64,000 bases of DNA from Bacteroidaceae bacterium (GTDB lineage Bacteria > Bacteroidota > Bacteroidia > Bacteroidales > Bacteroidaceae): NCBI GenBank assembly GCA_017542145.1, contig JAFXXQ010000026.1:29196-93195 (forward strand). Reading direction: 5' to 3'. This document shows positions 24,323 through 32,660 of the stretch, piece after piece (position 1 is the stretch's first letter; each line of letters begins with the position of its first letter). The notes below the pieces were generated by a model. The model saw nothing but the letters and a program-made list of their open reading frames with translations, had not been told where the DNA came from and did no database searches. The translations under genes and the position numbers were made by a program.

Positions 24323-26545
24323 ATGGAATCACTAAGAACACAGGTTGTCGGAGAGGCATTCAAGAAGAAGCCCCTCGACGTGGAAGCGCCGGCTGAACGC
24401 CCTTGCGAGTATTTTGCAAAACACGTGTTTAACCGCGAGAAAATGTACAAGTACCTGACCAAGGATATCTATGAAAAGATGATGTCCGTCATCGACGGCG
24501 GTGCGGGGCTTGACCGCAAAGTGGCCGACGCGGTGGCTGCCGGCATGATGCAGTGGGCCCGCGAGAACGGCGTCACACACTATACCCACTGGTTCCAGCC
24601 CCTCACCGAAGGCACCGCCGAGAAGCACGACAGCTTCATCGAGCACGACGGCAAGGGGGGCATGATAGAGGAGTTCAGCGGCAAGCTGCTCGTGCAGCAG
24701 GAGCCGGACGCCTCGTCGTTCCCCAGCGGCGGCATCCGCAGCACCTTCGAGGCGCGCGGCTACTCGGCCTGGGACCCCACCAGCCCCGTCTTCATCATTG
24801 ACGACACGCTCATCATCCCCACCGTATTCATCTCTTACTCAGGCGAATCGCTCGACTACAAAGCTCCGCTGCTGCGGGCGCTGAAGGCCGTCAACGTGGC
24901 AGCGACGGAGGTGTGCCATTACTTCGACCCCGCGGTGAAGAAGGTCACCAGCAACCTCGGTTGGGAGCAGGAGTATTTCCTTGTGGACGAAGGCTTGTAC
25001 GCCGCCCGCCCCGACTTGCTGCTGACGGGCCGCACGCTGATGGGGCACGACAGCGCCAAGAACCAGCAGATGGACGACCACTACTTCGGCTCCATCCCCG
25101 AGCGTGTCGCTGCCTTCATGCGCGACCTTGAGATTCTGGCGCTCGAACTCGGCATCCCCTGTAAGACGCGCCACAACGAGGTGGCTCCCAACCAGTTCGA
25201 GATGGCTCCTATCTTCGAGGACACCAACCTCGCCGTGGACCACAACATGCTGCTGATGTCGCTGATGAAGCGCGTGGCCCGCAAGCACGGCTTCCGCGCC
25301 CTGCTTCACGAAAAGCCTTTCGCCGGCATCAACGGCAGCGGCAAGCACAACAACTGGAGCCTCTCGACCGACACAGGCGTGCTGCTCCATGCCCCCGGCA
25401 AGACACCCGAGCAGAACCTCCGCTTCGCCGTATTCATCGTGGAGACGCTGATGGGCGTCTGGAAGCACAACGGCTTGCTGAAGGCCAGCATCATGAGCGC
25501 CACCAACGCTCACCGTCTGGGCGCCAACGAGGCTCCGCCTGCCATCATCTCCAGCTTCCTCGGCAAGCAGCTGAGCGAGCTGCTCGACCATATTGAGAAG
25601 GCCGACAAGGACGACCTCTTCCAGATGGACGGCAAGCAGGGCATGAAGCTCGACATCCCCGAGATTCCCGAACTGCTGATTGACAACACCGACCGCAACC
25701 GCACCAGCCCGTTTGCCTTCACGGGCAACCGCTTCGAGTTCCGTGCCGTGGGCAGCGAGGCCAACTGCGCCAGCGGCATGATTGCGCTGAACACCGCCGT
25801 GGCTGAGGCCCTGACTGACTTCAAGCGCCGTGTGGATGAGCGGATAGCAGCGATAGTGAAGAATCCGGAGTTCACGGAGGGCAAACACAACGCCACGTTC
25901 CATGCCATCATCGACATCCTCCGCGAGGACATCAAGACGTGCAAGCCCATCCGTTTCGACGGCAATGGCTACAGCGACGAATGGAAGGCCGAGGCTGCCC
26001 GGCGTGGGCTCGACACCGAAACCAGCTGCCCCGTCATCTTCGAGCGCTACCTTGACGCGGACAGCATCGCCATGTTCGAAAGCATGGGCGTGATGACGAA
26101 GAAGGAACTCGAGGCCCGCAACGAGGTGAAATGGGAGACCTACACCAAGAAGATTCAGATTGAGGCCCGCGTCCTCGGCGACCTTTCCATGAACCACATC
26201 ATCCCCGTGGCAACCCGTTACCAGAGCCAGCTGCTGAACAACGTGGAACGCATGCATGGCGTCTTCCCCGCCGAGAAGGCCGACGAGCTCAGCGCCCGCA
26301 ACATGAAGCTCATTGAGGAGATTGCCTTCCGCACCAGCAGCATCGAGACACAGGTGGAGGAACTTGTGGCAGCCCGCAAAGTGGCTAACAAAATCGACGA
26401 TGAGCATCGGAAGGCCATTGCCTATCACGACACCATCGCTCCCATGCTGGACACCATCCGTCGGCAGATTGACAAGCTGGAGCTCATTGTGGACGACGCT
26501 CTCTGGCCCCTGCCGAAGTACCGCGAGCTGCTCTTCATCCGGTAA
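24323..26545 (+). CDS. glnN: Glutamine synthetase type III (copy 1)
   Basis: 740 residues, the size of the GSIII family (about 730), much longer than GSI. It makes glutamine from glutamate, ammonia and ATP. Motifs: EKHDSFIEHDGKGGMIE, QQEPDASSFPSGG, AWDPTSPVF, NEVAPNQFEMAPIFED, FAGINGSGKHNNWSL, ATNAHRLGANEAPPAI and RNRTSPFAFTGNRFEFRAVG, covering the catalytic core, plus the GSIII-specific C-terminal helices ending LWPLPKYRELLFIR. Start at MESLRTQVVGEAF; earlier readable codons lie inside dapL. It lies last in the gltB operon after a 50-bp AT-rich spacer. A second GSIII (728 residues) is at 53.7-55.9 kb; unlike that copy, this one has no visible leader. Confidence 0.96.
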   Translation: MESLRTQVVGEAFKKKPLDVEAPAERPCEYFAKHVFNREKMYKYLTKDIYEKMMSVIDGGAGLDRKVADAVAAGMMQWARENGVTHYTHWFQPLTEGTAEKHDSFIEHDGKGGMIEEFSGKLLVQQEPDASSFPSGGIRSTFEARGYSAWDPTSPVFIIDDTLIIPTVFISYSGESLDYKAPLLRALKAVNVAATEVCHYFDPAVKKVTSNLGWEQEYFLVDEGLYAARPDLLLTGRTLMGHDSAKNQQMDDHYFGSIPERVAAFMRDLEILALELGIPCKTRHNEVAPNQFEMAPIFEDTNLAVDHNMLLMSLMKRVARKHGFRALLHEKPFAGINGSGKHNNWSLSTDTGVLLHAPGKTPEQNLRFAVFIVETLMGVWKHNGLLKASIMSATNAHRLGANEAPPAIISSFLGKQLSELLDHIEKADKDDLFQMDGKQGMKLDIPEIPELLIDNTDRNRTSPFAFTGNRFEFRAVGSEANCASGMIALNTAVAEALTDFKRRVDERIAAIVKNPEFTEGKHNATFHAIIDILREDIKTCKPIRFDGNGYSDEWKAEAARRGLDTETSCPVIFERYLDADSIAMFESMGVMTKKELEARNEVKWETYTKKIQIEARVLGDLSMNHIIPVATRYQSQLLNNVERMHGVFPAEKADELSARNMKLIEEIAFRTSSIETQVEELVAARKVANKIDDEHRKAIAYHDTIAPMLDTIRRQIDKLELIVDDALWPLPKYRELLFIR

Positions 26546-26678
26546 AACCGCGGGCTAAGACTGTGCTATTCCTTATATAAGAGCAGCGGGCAGCTTCCTT
26601 CCCTATCGTCCAAAGCCGTTGGGACACCTTGCCTAACCCGTTAGGACAGGTGTCCCAAGCGCTTTGGTGTAGTTAAAG

Positions 26679-26805
26679 CTGTAAGCCCATGCCGAAGGGC
26701 TGCCCTCTCAGCGTCAAACGCTAATTTCTCAGCATCAAACGCTACGCTGCCAGCATCAAACGCTAATTTCCCAGCATTAAACGCTGGCCACACAGCGTTA
26801 GAAAG
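26679..26805. repeat. 21-bp tandem array, copy 2 (four and a half units)
   Basis: Units start at 26710, 26731, 26752, 26773 and 26794 (last one partial): 13-bp core AGC(G/A)T(C/T)AAACGCT then 8 variable bases, exact 21-bp period. It shares the flank GTAAGCCCATGCCGAAGGG with the array at 11.4 kb. Confidence 0.75.
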
Positions 26806-26866
26806 AAACCGATTTACGCATTCTTTTTCGTCAAATCCCATTCAAACGCACTTCTCGACCCGTTTC

Positions 26867-27171
26867 GTGACAATTGTGACAATTAGACAGCCATTTTGCG
26901 CACGCTTTCTGCGGGAACAGCGACCCCATCGGGCGATTTGGGATGTTCATGCGGGGCGGGTTGGAAGCAGTTTTATGGGTAAAAGTAGCAGTTTTTACTA
27001 AAAAATGATGAAAAATGAGTAGAAATAGATGAAAATAGAGATAAAATTATATAATAATATATATATAATAATTTATTATCTTATTCATTTTCTTATACTT
27101 ATCTTTTTCCTCCCCCGTTTTCGGCGTCCGAAGCGTGCGCAAAATGGCTGTCTAATTGTCACAATTGTCAC
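26867..27171. repeat. 305-bp segment bounded by a perfect 41-bp inverted repeat
   Basis: The 41 bases at 26867-26907 are the exact reverse complement of 27131-27171. Each arm holds GTGACAATT twice in tandem, then AGACAGCC and ATTTTGCGCACGC. The interior is purine-rich, then a long AT stretch (about 27040-27080), then pyrimidine-rich. A third partial arm (GGCTGTGGAATTGTCACAAC) lies at 27259-27278. No transposase and no credible gene; an 88-codon reading frame at 27029-27295 is low-complexity and rejected. It could be a MITE-like element or a structured RNA/DNA site. Confidence 0.7.
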
Positions 27172-27291
27172 AACTGTTAAAAAACGCCTGAAAACCCTTT
27201 CATTTTCAACGCTTTTTTTGACGGAAAACGCTCAAAAATCGGGGAAAGAGCCGCATTTCGGCTGTGGAATTGTCACAACCGCGGGCAGGGA

Positions 27292-28689
27292 TTAGGATGC
27301 TATGAATGCCTCCACGTCGTCGGCGTGGTAGGGGATTATCTGTTCGCCCAGCACACGGCAGCCGTCGGGGGTGATGAGCAGGTCGTCCTCGAGACGTATG
27401 CCGCCGAAGTCGCGATAGGTGTCCAGCAGGTCGTAGTTGATGAACTCCTTGTGCAGCCCCTCGCCACGCCACTGGTCGATGAGGGCGGGGATGAAGTAGA
27501 TGCCTGGCTCGTCGGTGAGCACCCATCCGGGCTGGATGCGGCGTCCGCAGCGAAGGCAGTTGGTGCCGAACTGGGTGCTGGGGCGTACCTCGTCGTCAAA
27601 GCCCACATACACCTGGCCGAGGCCTTCCATATCGTGCACGTCCATACCCATCATGTGGCCCAGTCCGTGCTGGAGGAACATCGCGTGGGCGCCTGCTGCT
27701 ACGGCATCCTCCACGTTGCCCTTCATCAGCCCGAGGTCCTTCAGCCGCTCCGTCATCAGGCGGCAGACGTCGAGGTGCATATCCAGCCACTTCACGCCAG
27801 GACGGGCCTTGGCAATGACGAGGTCGTGGCAGGCGACGACGATGTCGTAGATGTCGCGTTGGCGGGCCGTGAACTTGCCGCTGACGGGCGTCACGCGCGT
27901 GTTGTCGGAGCAGTAGTGGTTCACCGTCTCGGCACCTGCATCGACGAGCAGCAGCCGTCCCTCCTCAAGGGGGCGCAAGGAGGGCGAGCCGTGGAAAATC
28001 TCGCCGTGCTGGCTGACGATGCTGTTGAACGACACCTTGGCACCCTGGCTGACGGCAATGCCCTCCATCAGTCCTGCAATGGCCTTCTCGGTATTGCCCG
28101 GACGGACGGCCCGCATAGCTGCCGTGTGCATCGCATAGCCGATGGCCATGGCCCGCTCAATCTCGGCAATCTCCTCGGCAGACTTGACGGCACGCATATC
28201 GACCACCGCCTTGATGAGCGCCACGCTGGCACGTGTCCGTGTTTCCAGTGGATGGATGCCCAGCAGGTCAGCAATCTGAATCATCGTGTCGTGGCGGTAG
28301 GGGGGCAGATAGTGCACCGTCTGGCCCTTGGCCCGTGCTCCGTCGATGAGGCTTTTCAGCGTGCTCATCGGGGCCGACTGACCGATGCCTGCTTCCAGGG
28401 CAAGGTCGTGGACCGAGGGCACGAAGCCCGTCCAGATGATATCCTCGATGTCTTGGTCGTCGCCGATGAGCCACTCCTCGCCTGTGTCGGCATCGATGAC
28501 ACCAGCCAGCCCCTCGCGATGCTGGGCGAAGAAGTAGAGGAACGATGAATCCTGACGATGAGGCCCGTAGCTGTTGGCAGGGTAGTTGCAGGGCGCCTCG
28601 TTGTTGCCCATAATGACGATGAGGCCGCTACCGACCTTCTCGCGTAGCGTAATGCGACGTTGGATGTAGGTTTCCTTGGAGAATAACAT
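27292..28689 (-). CDS. pepP: Xaa-Pro aminopeptidase P (M24B)
   Basis: 465 residues. It removes an N-terminal residue next to proline. The N-terminal creatinase-like domain has the aminopeptidase P signature YFFAQHREGLAGV near residue 55. The C-terminal pita-bread domain carries the dinuclear metal ligands: Asp in LLLVDAGAETVNHYCSDNTR, His in HGLGHMMGMDVHDMEG, Glu in TDEPGIYFIP and Glu in FGGIRLEDDLLIT. Length and order are normal. It is 6 bp downstream of the epimerase gene's stop and is read in the same direction, so the two form a unit driven from the promoter near 29940. Confidence 0.95.
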   Translation of the reverse strand: MLFSKETYIQRRITLREKVGSGLIVIMGNNEAPCNYPANSYGPHRQDSSFLYFFAQHREGLAGVIDADTGEEWLIGDDQDIEDIIWTGFVPSVHDLALEAGIGQSAPMSTLKSLIDGARAKGQTVHYLPPYRHDTMIQIADLLGIHPLETRTRASVALIKAVVDMRAVKSAEEIAEIERAMAIGYAMHTAAMRAVRPGNTEKAIAGLMEGIAVSQGAKVSFNSIVSQHGEIFHGSPSLRPLEEGRLLLVDAGAETVNHYCSDNTRVTPVSGKFTARQRDIYDIVVACHDLVIAKARPGVKWLDMHLDVCRLMTERLKDLGLMKGNVEDAVAAGAHAMFLQHGLGHMMGMDVHDMEGLGQVYVGFDDEVRPSTQFGTNCLRCGRRIQPGWVLTDEPGIYFIPALIDQWRGEGLHKEFINYDLLDTYRDFGGIRLEDDLLITPDGCRVLGEQIIPYHADDVEAFIAS

Positions 28690-28695
28690 ATTGGT

Positions 28696-29916
28696 TTATT
28701 TACGATTGAATGATTTGCGGTTAACGATGCTGGATGCTTTTTCCTTGAGGTCTTTGAGGACTTTGGGAACCTTAAGGCTTTTAAGGACATTAAGGCTTTT
28801 GGGAACTATCGGGGCTTTCGGTTCATAGGGGGTTTTCTTGGTTTTCAGCCAGCCTTCAGCCAAGTACCAGGCAATGGTCTCGCGAGTGCCACGGGCCAGG
28901 TCGTAGTCGGCTTTGAAACCCAGTTCGCTGACGAGAGGCTCGGTGTCGCACAGCCAGTTGCGTTGGCTGAGGATGCGGTACTTGTCGTTGTTCAGCGTGA
29001 CGGCTTTGCCCGTCAGCCGACTATAAAGGCTGCCGATGGAACAAGCCACCCTGCCCAGCCACAGAGGCGCCGTCAGGCGGATGACAAAGCGTTTGTCCAA
29101 AGCCTGCTTGACCAACTGCGAGAAGTCCTTGCTGGTATGCACATCGCCATCGGTCACAAAGTAGGCACGTTCCGTTACCTCTTTTTCAATAGCCAGGAAG
29201 ACGGCCTTCACCAGGTCGCGGACGTAGATGAACGTGATGTCCTGATGCTTGAAACCCAGGGCGAAGTCAAACCCCCGCTGGATGCCCTGCACCATCAACA
29301 GGTAGTCCTTATCGCGCGGACCATAGACCCCCGTCGGGCGGAATACCACCCATGGGAAACGTTCAGCATCTTTCAGGTACTCCTCCACACAGAGCTTCGA
29401 TATGCCGTAGGCCGTGTTAGGCTGCGGTTCGTCGTCGGTAGTGATGGGCTGATGAGGCATACGTTCGTGTTGAGGTCCCCAGGCCCCCAGCGAACTGAGG
29501 AAGATGAACTGCCTCGGCACCATCTGGCAACGCATCAGCTCGTCGACGAAATTCCTTGTTCCTACAAAGTTCACCTGATAGAACACCTCCTTGTTGGGGC
29601 ATTTCGTAGCTCCTGCGCAATGAATAATGTAGTCCCATCCTTGTCCGTCCTGCTCGCGCTTGAAGTCCAGCAATTGGTTGTGCAGATGGTCGACGTTGGC
29701 ATAGTCCAGCTCAATGAAGTGGATGCGCTCATCCTGGAGATAGCGTCGGCTGCTGGTACTGCGGATGCCCGCCCACACGTCGAAGCCCTTCTCCAGTGCC
29801 CGTTCGACCATAAACGAGCCGATGAACCCGCTGGCGCCCGTCACCAATAAACGCTGACGGACCTCGGGAACATCCAAGTCCCACGAAAACGAGAGTTGTG
29901 TAGCCATTTCCACCAT
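28696..29916 (-). CDS. NAD-dependent epimerase/dehydratase (extended SDR)
   Basis: 406 residues from ATG 29916 (MVEMATQ); ATG 29907 is an alternative. Longer reading through the -7 box is excluded. Rossmann motif VTGASGFIGSFMVERALEKG near residue 22, IIHCAGAT, SSLGAWGP, and the catalytic YGISK (Tyr-Lys). Such enzymes act on nucleotide sugars or similar substrates; which one here is not clear. The last 40 residues (PKSLNVLKSLKVPKVLKDLK and a NRKSFNRK end) are a lysine-rich tail encoded by a degenerate CTTTAAGGACATTAAGG repeat, probably an added non-native C-terminus. Operon with pepP. Confidence 0.85.
   Translation of the reverse strand: MVEMATQLSFSWDLDVPEVRQRLLVTGASGFIGSFMVERALEKGFDVWAGIRSTSSRRYLQDERIHFIELDYANVDHLHNQLLDFKREQDGQGWDYIIHCAGATKCPNKEVFYQVNFVGTRNFVDELMRCQMVPRQFIFLSSLGAWGPQHERMPHQPITTDDEPQPNTAYGISKLCVEEYLKDAERFPWVVFRPTGVYGPRDKDYLLMVQGIQRGFDFALGFKHQDITFIYVRDLVKAVFLAIEKEVTERAYFVTDGDVHTSKDFSQLVKQALDKRFVIRLTAPLWLGRVACSIGSLYSRLTGKAVTLNNDKYRILSQRNWLCDTEPLVSELGFKADYDLARGTRETIAWYLAEGWLKTKKTPYEPKAPIVPKSLNVLKSLKVPKVLKDLKEKASSIVNRKSFNRK
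28705..28820. repeat. In-frame TTAAGGCTTTTAAGG repeat at the 3' end of the epimerase gene
   Basis: GAGGTCTTTGAGGACTTTGG, ACCTTAAGGCTTTTAAGGAC and ATTAAGGCTTTTGGGAAC are imperfect tandem units read as a Lys/Leu/Val-rich tail, followed by TTTACGATTG and TTTGCGGTTAACG words. Confidence 0.6.
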
Positions 29917-29935
29917 CACGTCACTTTCACGGATG

Positions 29936-29943
29936 CAAAAATA
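29936..29943 (-). promoter_or_regulatory. -7 box (TATTTTTG) of epimerase-pepP
   Basis: Minus-strand TAnnTTTG 19 bp before the ATG at 29916; back-to-back with the rnr promoter. Confidence 0.55.
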
Positions 29944-29986
29944 GCCATTTTTTCGCAAACTTGTGCACCATTCCGATTTTTTTGTC

Positions 29987-29994
29987 TATCTTTG
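29987..29994 (+). promoter_or_regulatory. -7 box (TATCTTTG) of the rnr operon
   Basis: TAnnTTTG match 20 bp before the rnr ATG, heading a run of overlapping genes to 36286. Confidence 0.6.
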
Positions 29995-30014
29995 CGAATA
30001 AAATCCTACGCACT

Positions 30015-32051
30015 ATGGGAAAATCACCAGAAAGAAAGGCTCGCCGTATGACTAAACGGATGCTTACGGCTGCTATGGCGGATATGTTCGCCGAGTACGA
30101 CGACATCACCCTCAACAAAGTGTTTCAGGAACTCCGCCTGAAAACTCACCCCCTGAAGATGCTGGCCGCTGACGTCATCCAGGAGATGCTGGAGGACGGC
30201 TACATCGAAGAAGGCCGCAAGGGGCACTATCATATCAGCGCCGCCCAACAGAGTGGCGAGGAGCCTGAGGAAGAAGAGGACACCATCATCGGACGCCAGT
30301 TCGTCGGCACCCTGAAGGTGGGAAAAAACAGCGCCTACCTGCTCAGCAACAGTCGCGACCTCCCAGCCGACATCTTCATCCCCACTAGCAAGCTCAAGGG
30401 CGGCCACACAGGCGACAAAGCCGTCGTCAAGGTCGTCGAATGGCCAGGCAACTCGCGCAACCCCATTGGCCATGTCGTGGACATTCTCGGGAAAACAGGT
30501 GACAACACTACTGAAATGCACGCCATCTTGGCTGAGTATGGTCTGCCCTACGTCTATCCTCAGGCGGTCGAGGATGCTGCCAATCACATCTCCGACGTGA
30601 TTTCGGAAGCCGACATCGCACAGCGCGAAGACTTCCGCGACGTCCTCACCTTCACCATCGACCCCTACGATGCCAAGGACTTCGACGATGCCCTCAGCAT
30701 CCGCCGTATGAAGGACGGGCAGTGGGAAATCGGCGTCCACATCGCCGACGTCACCCATTATGTCAACGAGGGTGGCATCATCGACAAGGAGGCCCAGAAG
30801 CGCGCCACCAGCGTCTATCTCGTCGACCGCACCATCCCGATGCTGCCCGAGCGCCTCTGCAACTACATCTGCTCCCTCCGCCCCGACGAGGACAAGCTCT
30901 GCTATGCCGTCATCGTGCATATGGACGACAAGGGGCGCGTGCGCTACAACAAGATTGTCCACACCGTCATACGCAGCAACCGACGCTATAACTACGAGGA
31001 GGTCCAGGACATCATCGACCGCGAGCTCGAGAAAGAGCGTCACCCCTACGGCACCTTCAGGGACAAGACCGCTGCGCCGCTACCGGGCGACGAGTATGCC
31101 GCCGAGCTGATGACCCTCCACCGGTTGGCACAGATTCTCCGCAAGGAACGTTTCGAGCACGGCTCCATCGCCTTCGACCGCGTGGAGGTTGGCTTCGACA
31201 TCGATGAGAAAGGCCACCCCATCAGCGTCCATCTCAAGGAGCAGACAGAGAGCCATCAGCTGATAGAGGAATTTATGCTGTTGGCTAACCGTATCGTGGC
31301 CACCACCATCGGCGCTGTACCCTCGAAACAACAGAAGGTCTTCCCCTATCGTATCCACGACCTCCCCGACGTAGAGAAGCTCGACAACGTAGCTCACTTC
31401 ATCAGCCGCTTTGGCTACAAGCTCAAGACTACGGGCGACAAGCAGGCCGTCTCTGCCAGCATCAACAAACTCCTTGCCGACGTCAAGGGCAAGCGCGAGC
31501 AGAATCTCATCGAGACTATCTCGCTGAAAGCAATGCAGAAAGCCCGCTACTCAACCGACAACATCGGCCACTACGGCCTTGCATTCGACTACTATACCCA
31601 CTTTACTTCGCCCATCCGTCGCTATCCCGATATGATGGTTCACCGTCTCCTCGCCCGCTATCTGGCAGGGGGGCGCAGCGTCTCCAAAGCCAAATACGAA
31701 GAACTCTGCGACCACTCCAGCGCTATGGAACAGCTGGCAGCCTCAGCTGAACGCGCTAGCATCAAGTACAAGCAGGTGGAGTTTATGCAGGACCGTATGG
31801 GTCAGGTGTTCGATGCCGTCATCAGCGGCGTTACCGAATGGGGGCTTTACGCTGAAATCACGGAGAATAAGTGCGAAGGCCTCATCCCGATGCGCGACCT
31901 TGACGACGACCATTATGAGTTCGATGAACGCAACTACTGCCTCGTCGGCCGCCGCACTCACAACCGCTATTATCTGGGCGACCCCGTGAAGGTGGAGGTT
32001 TCCCACTGTGATTTGGAAAAGAAACAACTCAATTTCCTCCTCGTAGGATGA
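30015..32051 (+). CDS. rnr: Ribonuclease R
   Basis: 678 residues. It is a processive 3'-5' exoribonuclease for structured RNA. An N-terminal winged-helix-like part (residues about 10-90) is followed by cold-shock domains, the RNB catalytic domain with the metal-binding aspartates in IDPYDAKDFDDALSIRR, VHIADVTHYVNEGG, PMLPERLCNYICSLRP, HYGLAFDYYTHFTSPIRRYPD, and a C-terminal S1 domain (GQVFDAVISGVTEWGLYAE). Start MGKSPERKARRMTKRM lies 20 bp after the promoter; an earlier ATG overlaps that promoter. Its stop overlaps the next ATG (ATGA). Confidence 0.96.
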   Translation: MGKSPERKARRMTKRMLTAAMADMFAEYDDITLNKVFQELRLKTHPLKMLAADVIQEMLEDGYIEEGRKGHYHISAAQQSGEEPEEEEDTIIGRQFVGTLKVGKNSAYLLSNSRDLPADIFIPTSKLKGGHTGDKAVVKVVEWPGNSRNPIGHVVDILGKTGDNTTEMHAILAEYGLPYVYPQAVEDAANHISDVISEADIAQREDFRDVLTFTIDPYDAKDFDDALSIRRMKDGQWEIGVHIADVTHYVNEGGIIDKEAQKRATSVYLVDRTIPMLPERLCNYICSLRPDEDKLCYAVIVHMDDKGRVRYNKIVHTVIRSNRRYNYEEVQDIIDRELEKERHPYGTFRDKTAAPLPGDEYAAELMTLHRLAQILRKERFEHGSIAFDRVEVGFDIDEKGHPISVHLKEQTESHQLIEEFMLLANRIVATTIGAVPSKQQKVFPYRIHDLPDVEKLDNVAHFISRFGYKLKTTGDKQAVSASINKLLADVKGKREQNLIETISLKAMQKARYSTDNIGHYGLAFDYYTHFTSPIRRYPDMMVHRLLARYLAGGRSVSKAKYEELCDHSSAMEQLAASAERASIKYKQVEFMQDRMGQVFDAVISGVTEWGLYAEITENKCEGLIPMRDLDDDHYEFDERNYCLVGRRTHNRYYLGDPVKVEVSHCDLEKKQLNFLLVG

Positions 32052-32629
32052 TTCGCAGGGCTGACAACAACGACTTTCGCGAGCTGGCCGCTCTGTTCCG
32101 TCAAAAAAGTATGACTTTGGGCACACTGCTGGGTGTCTATTACATCGTGAAGTTCTGTCTCTTCCCATTGAGCTTCCGTTCGGGCCTGGCAGGGATGTTG
32201 TTTATCGTTTTGACGCTGTTTGTGCCTTTTGTGGCATGGAGGATGGTCAAACGTTTCCAGATGGAGAAGATGCCCGAAGGAATGCCGTTTGTTACCGCGT
32301 GGACGTTTGCACTGAGGATTTTCTTTTTTGCATCGTTATTGGTTGCTGTGGCACATTATATCTATTTCGCCTTCCTTGACGGTGGAGCATTGGCCCAAGC
32401 CTATACCGATAACCTTGCCCAGTTACGCGAGACCTCCATTGAGGGGGTCACGAACCAAATGACATGGCAGAGCCAGCTTGACGCGTTCGAGAAAACCTTT
32501 GAGTCCGTTGCCGCCCTTAAACCTATTCAGCTGGTAATGGAGTTGCTGGTCAACAACCTTTTCTGGGGCAGCATTGCCGCTCTCTTCATTGCCTTGTTCA
32601 CCAAACACCCTAAAACCTTTAACCCTTAA
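32048..32629 (+). CDS. DUF4199 membrane protein
   Basis: 193 residues with four probable membrane segments (GVYYIVKFCLFPLSF, FIVLTLFVPFVAW, FALRIFFFASLLVAVAHYIYF and ELLVNNLFWGSIAALFIAL) and one long soluble loop between the last two. This topology and the sequence fit DUF4199, a Bacteroidetes family commonly next to a family 2 glycosyltransferase and of unknown role. ATGA overlap with rnr. The 3' end (HPKTFNP) comes from a CCTTTAACCCTTAACCC repeat. Confidence 0.8.
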   Translation: MIRRADNNDFRELAALFRQKSMTLGTLLGVYYIVKFCLFPLSFRSGLAGMLFIVLTLFVPFVAWRMVKRFQMEKMPEGMPFVTAWTFALRIFFFASLLVAVAHYIYFAFLDGGALAQAYTDNLAQLRETSIEGVTNQMTWQSQLDAFEKTFESVAALKPIQLVMELLVNNLFWGSIAALFIALFTKHPKTFNP

Positions 32630-32660
32630 CCCTTAACCTTTACCCCCCCCCAAAAAAAAA
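32612..32660. repeat. CCTTTAACCCTTAACCC repeat and C9A9 homopolymer before the GT2 gene
   Basis: Tandem TTAACCC units are followed by nine C (32643-32651) and nine A (32652-32660), the last A being the first base of the GT2 ATG. No Shine-Dalgarno is visible in the gap. Confidence 0.7.

Noticed and set aside
26867..27171. Insertion sequence
   Set aside because: The inverted repeat is striking, but there is no transposase ORF; at most a non-autonomous element. Kept as a repeat instead.
27029..27295. 88-codon frame in the gap before pepP
   Set aside because: It starts in low-complexity AT sequence and runs through the inverted repeat arm; no start signals or family match.
24839..28548. Long frames opposite glnN copy 1 (529 codons) and opposite pepP (407 codons)
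   Set aside because: Antisense shadows of well-identified genes.
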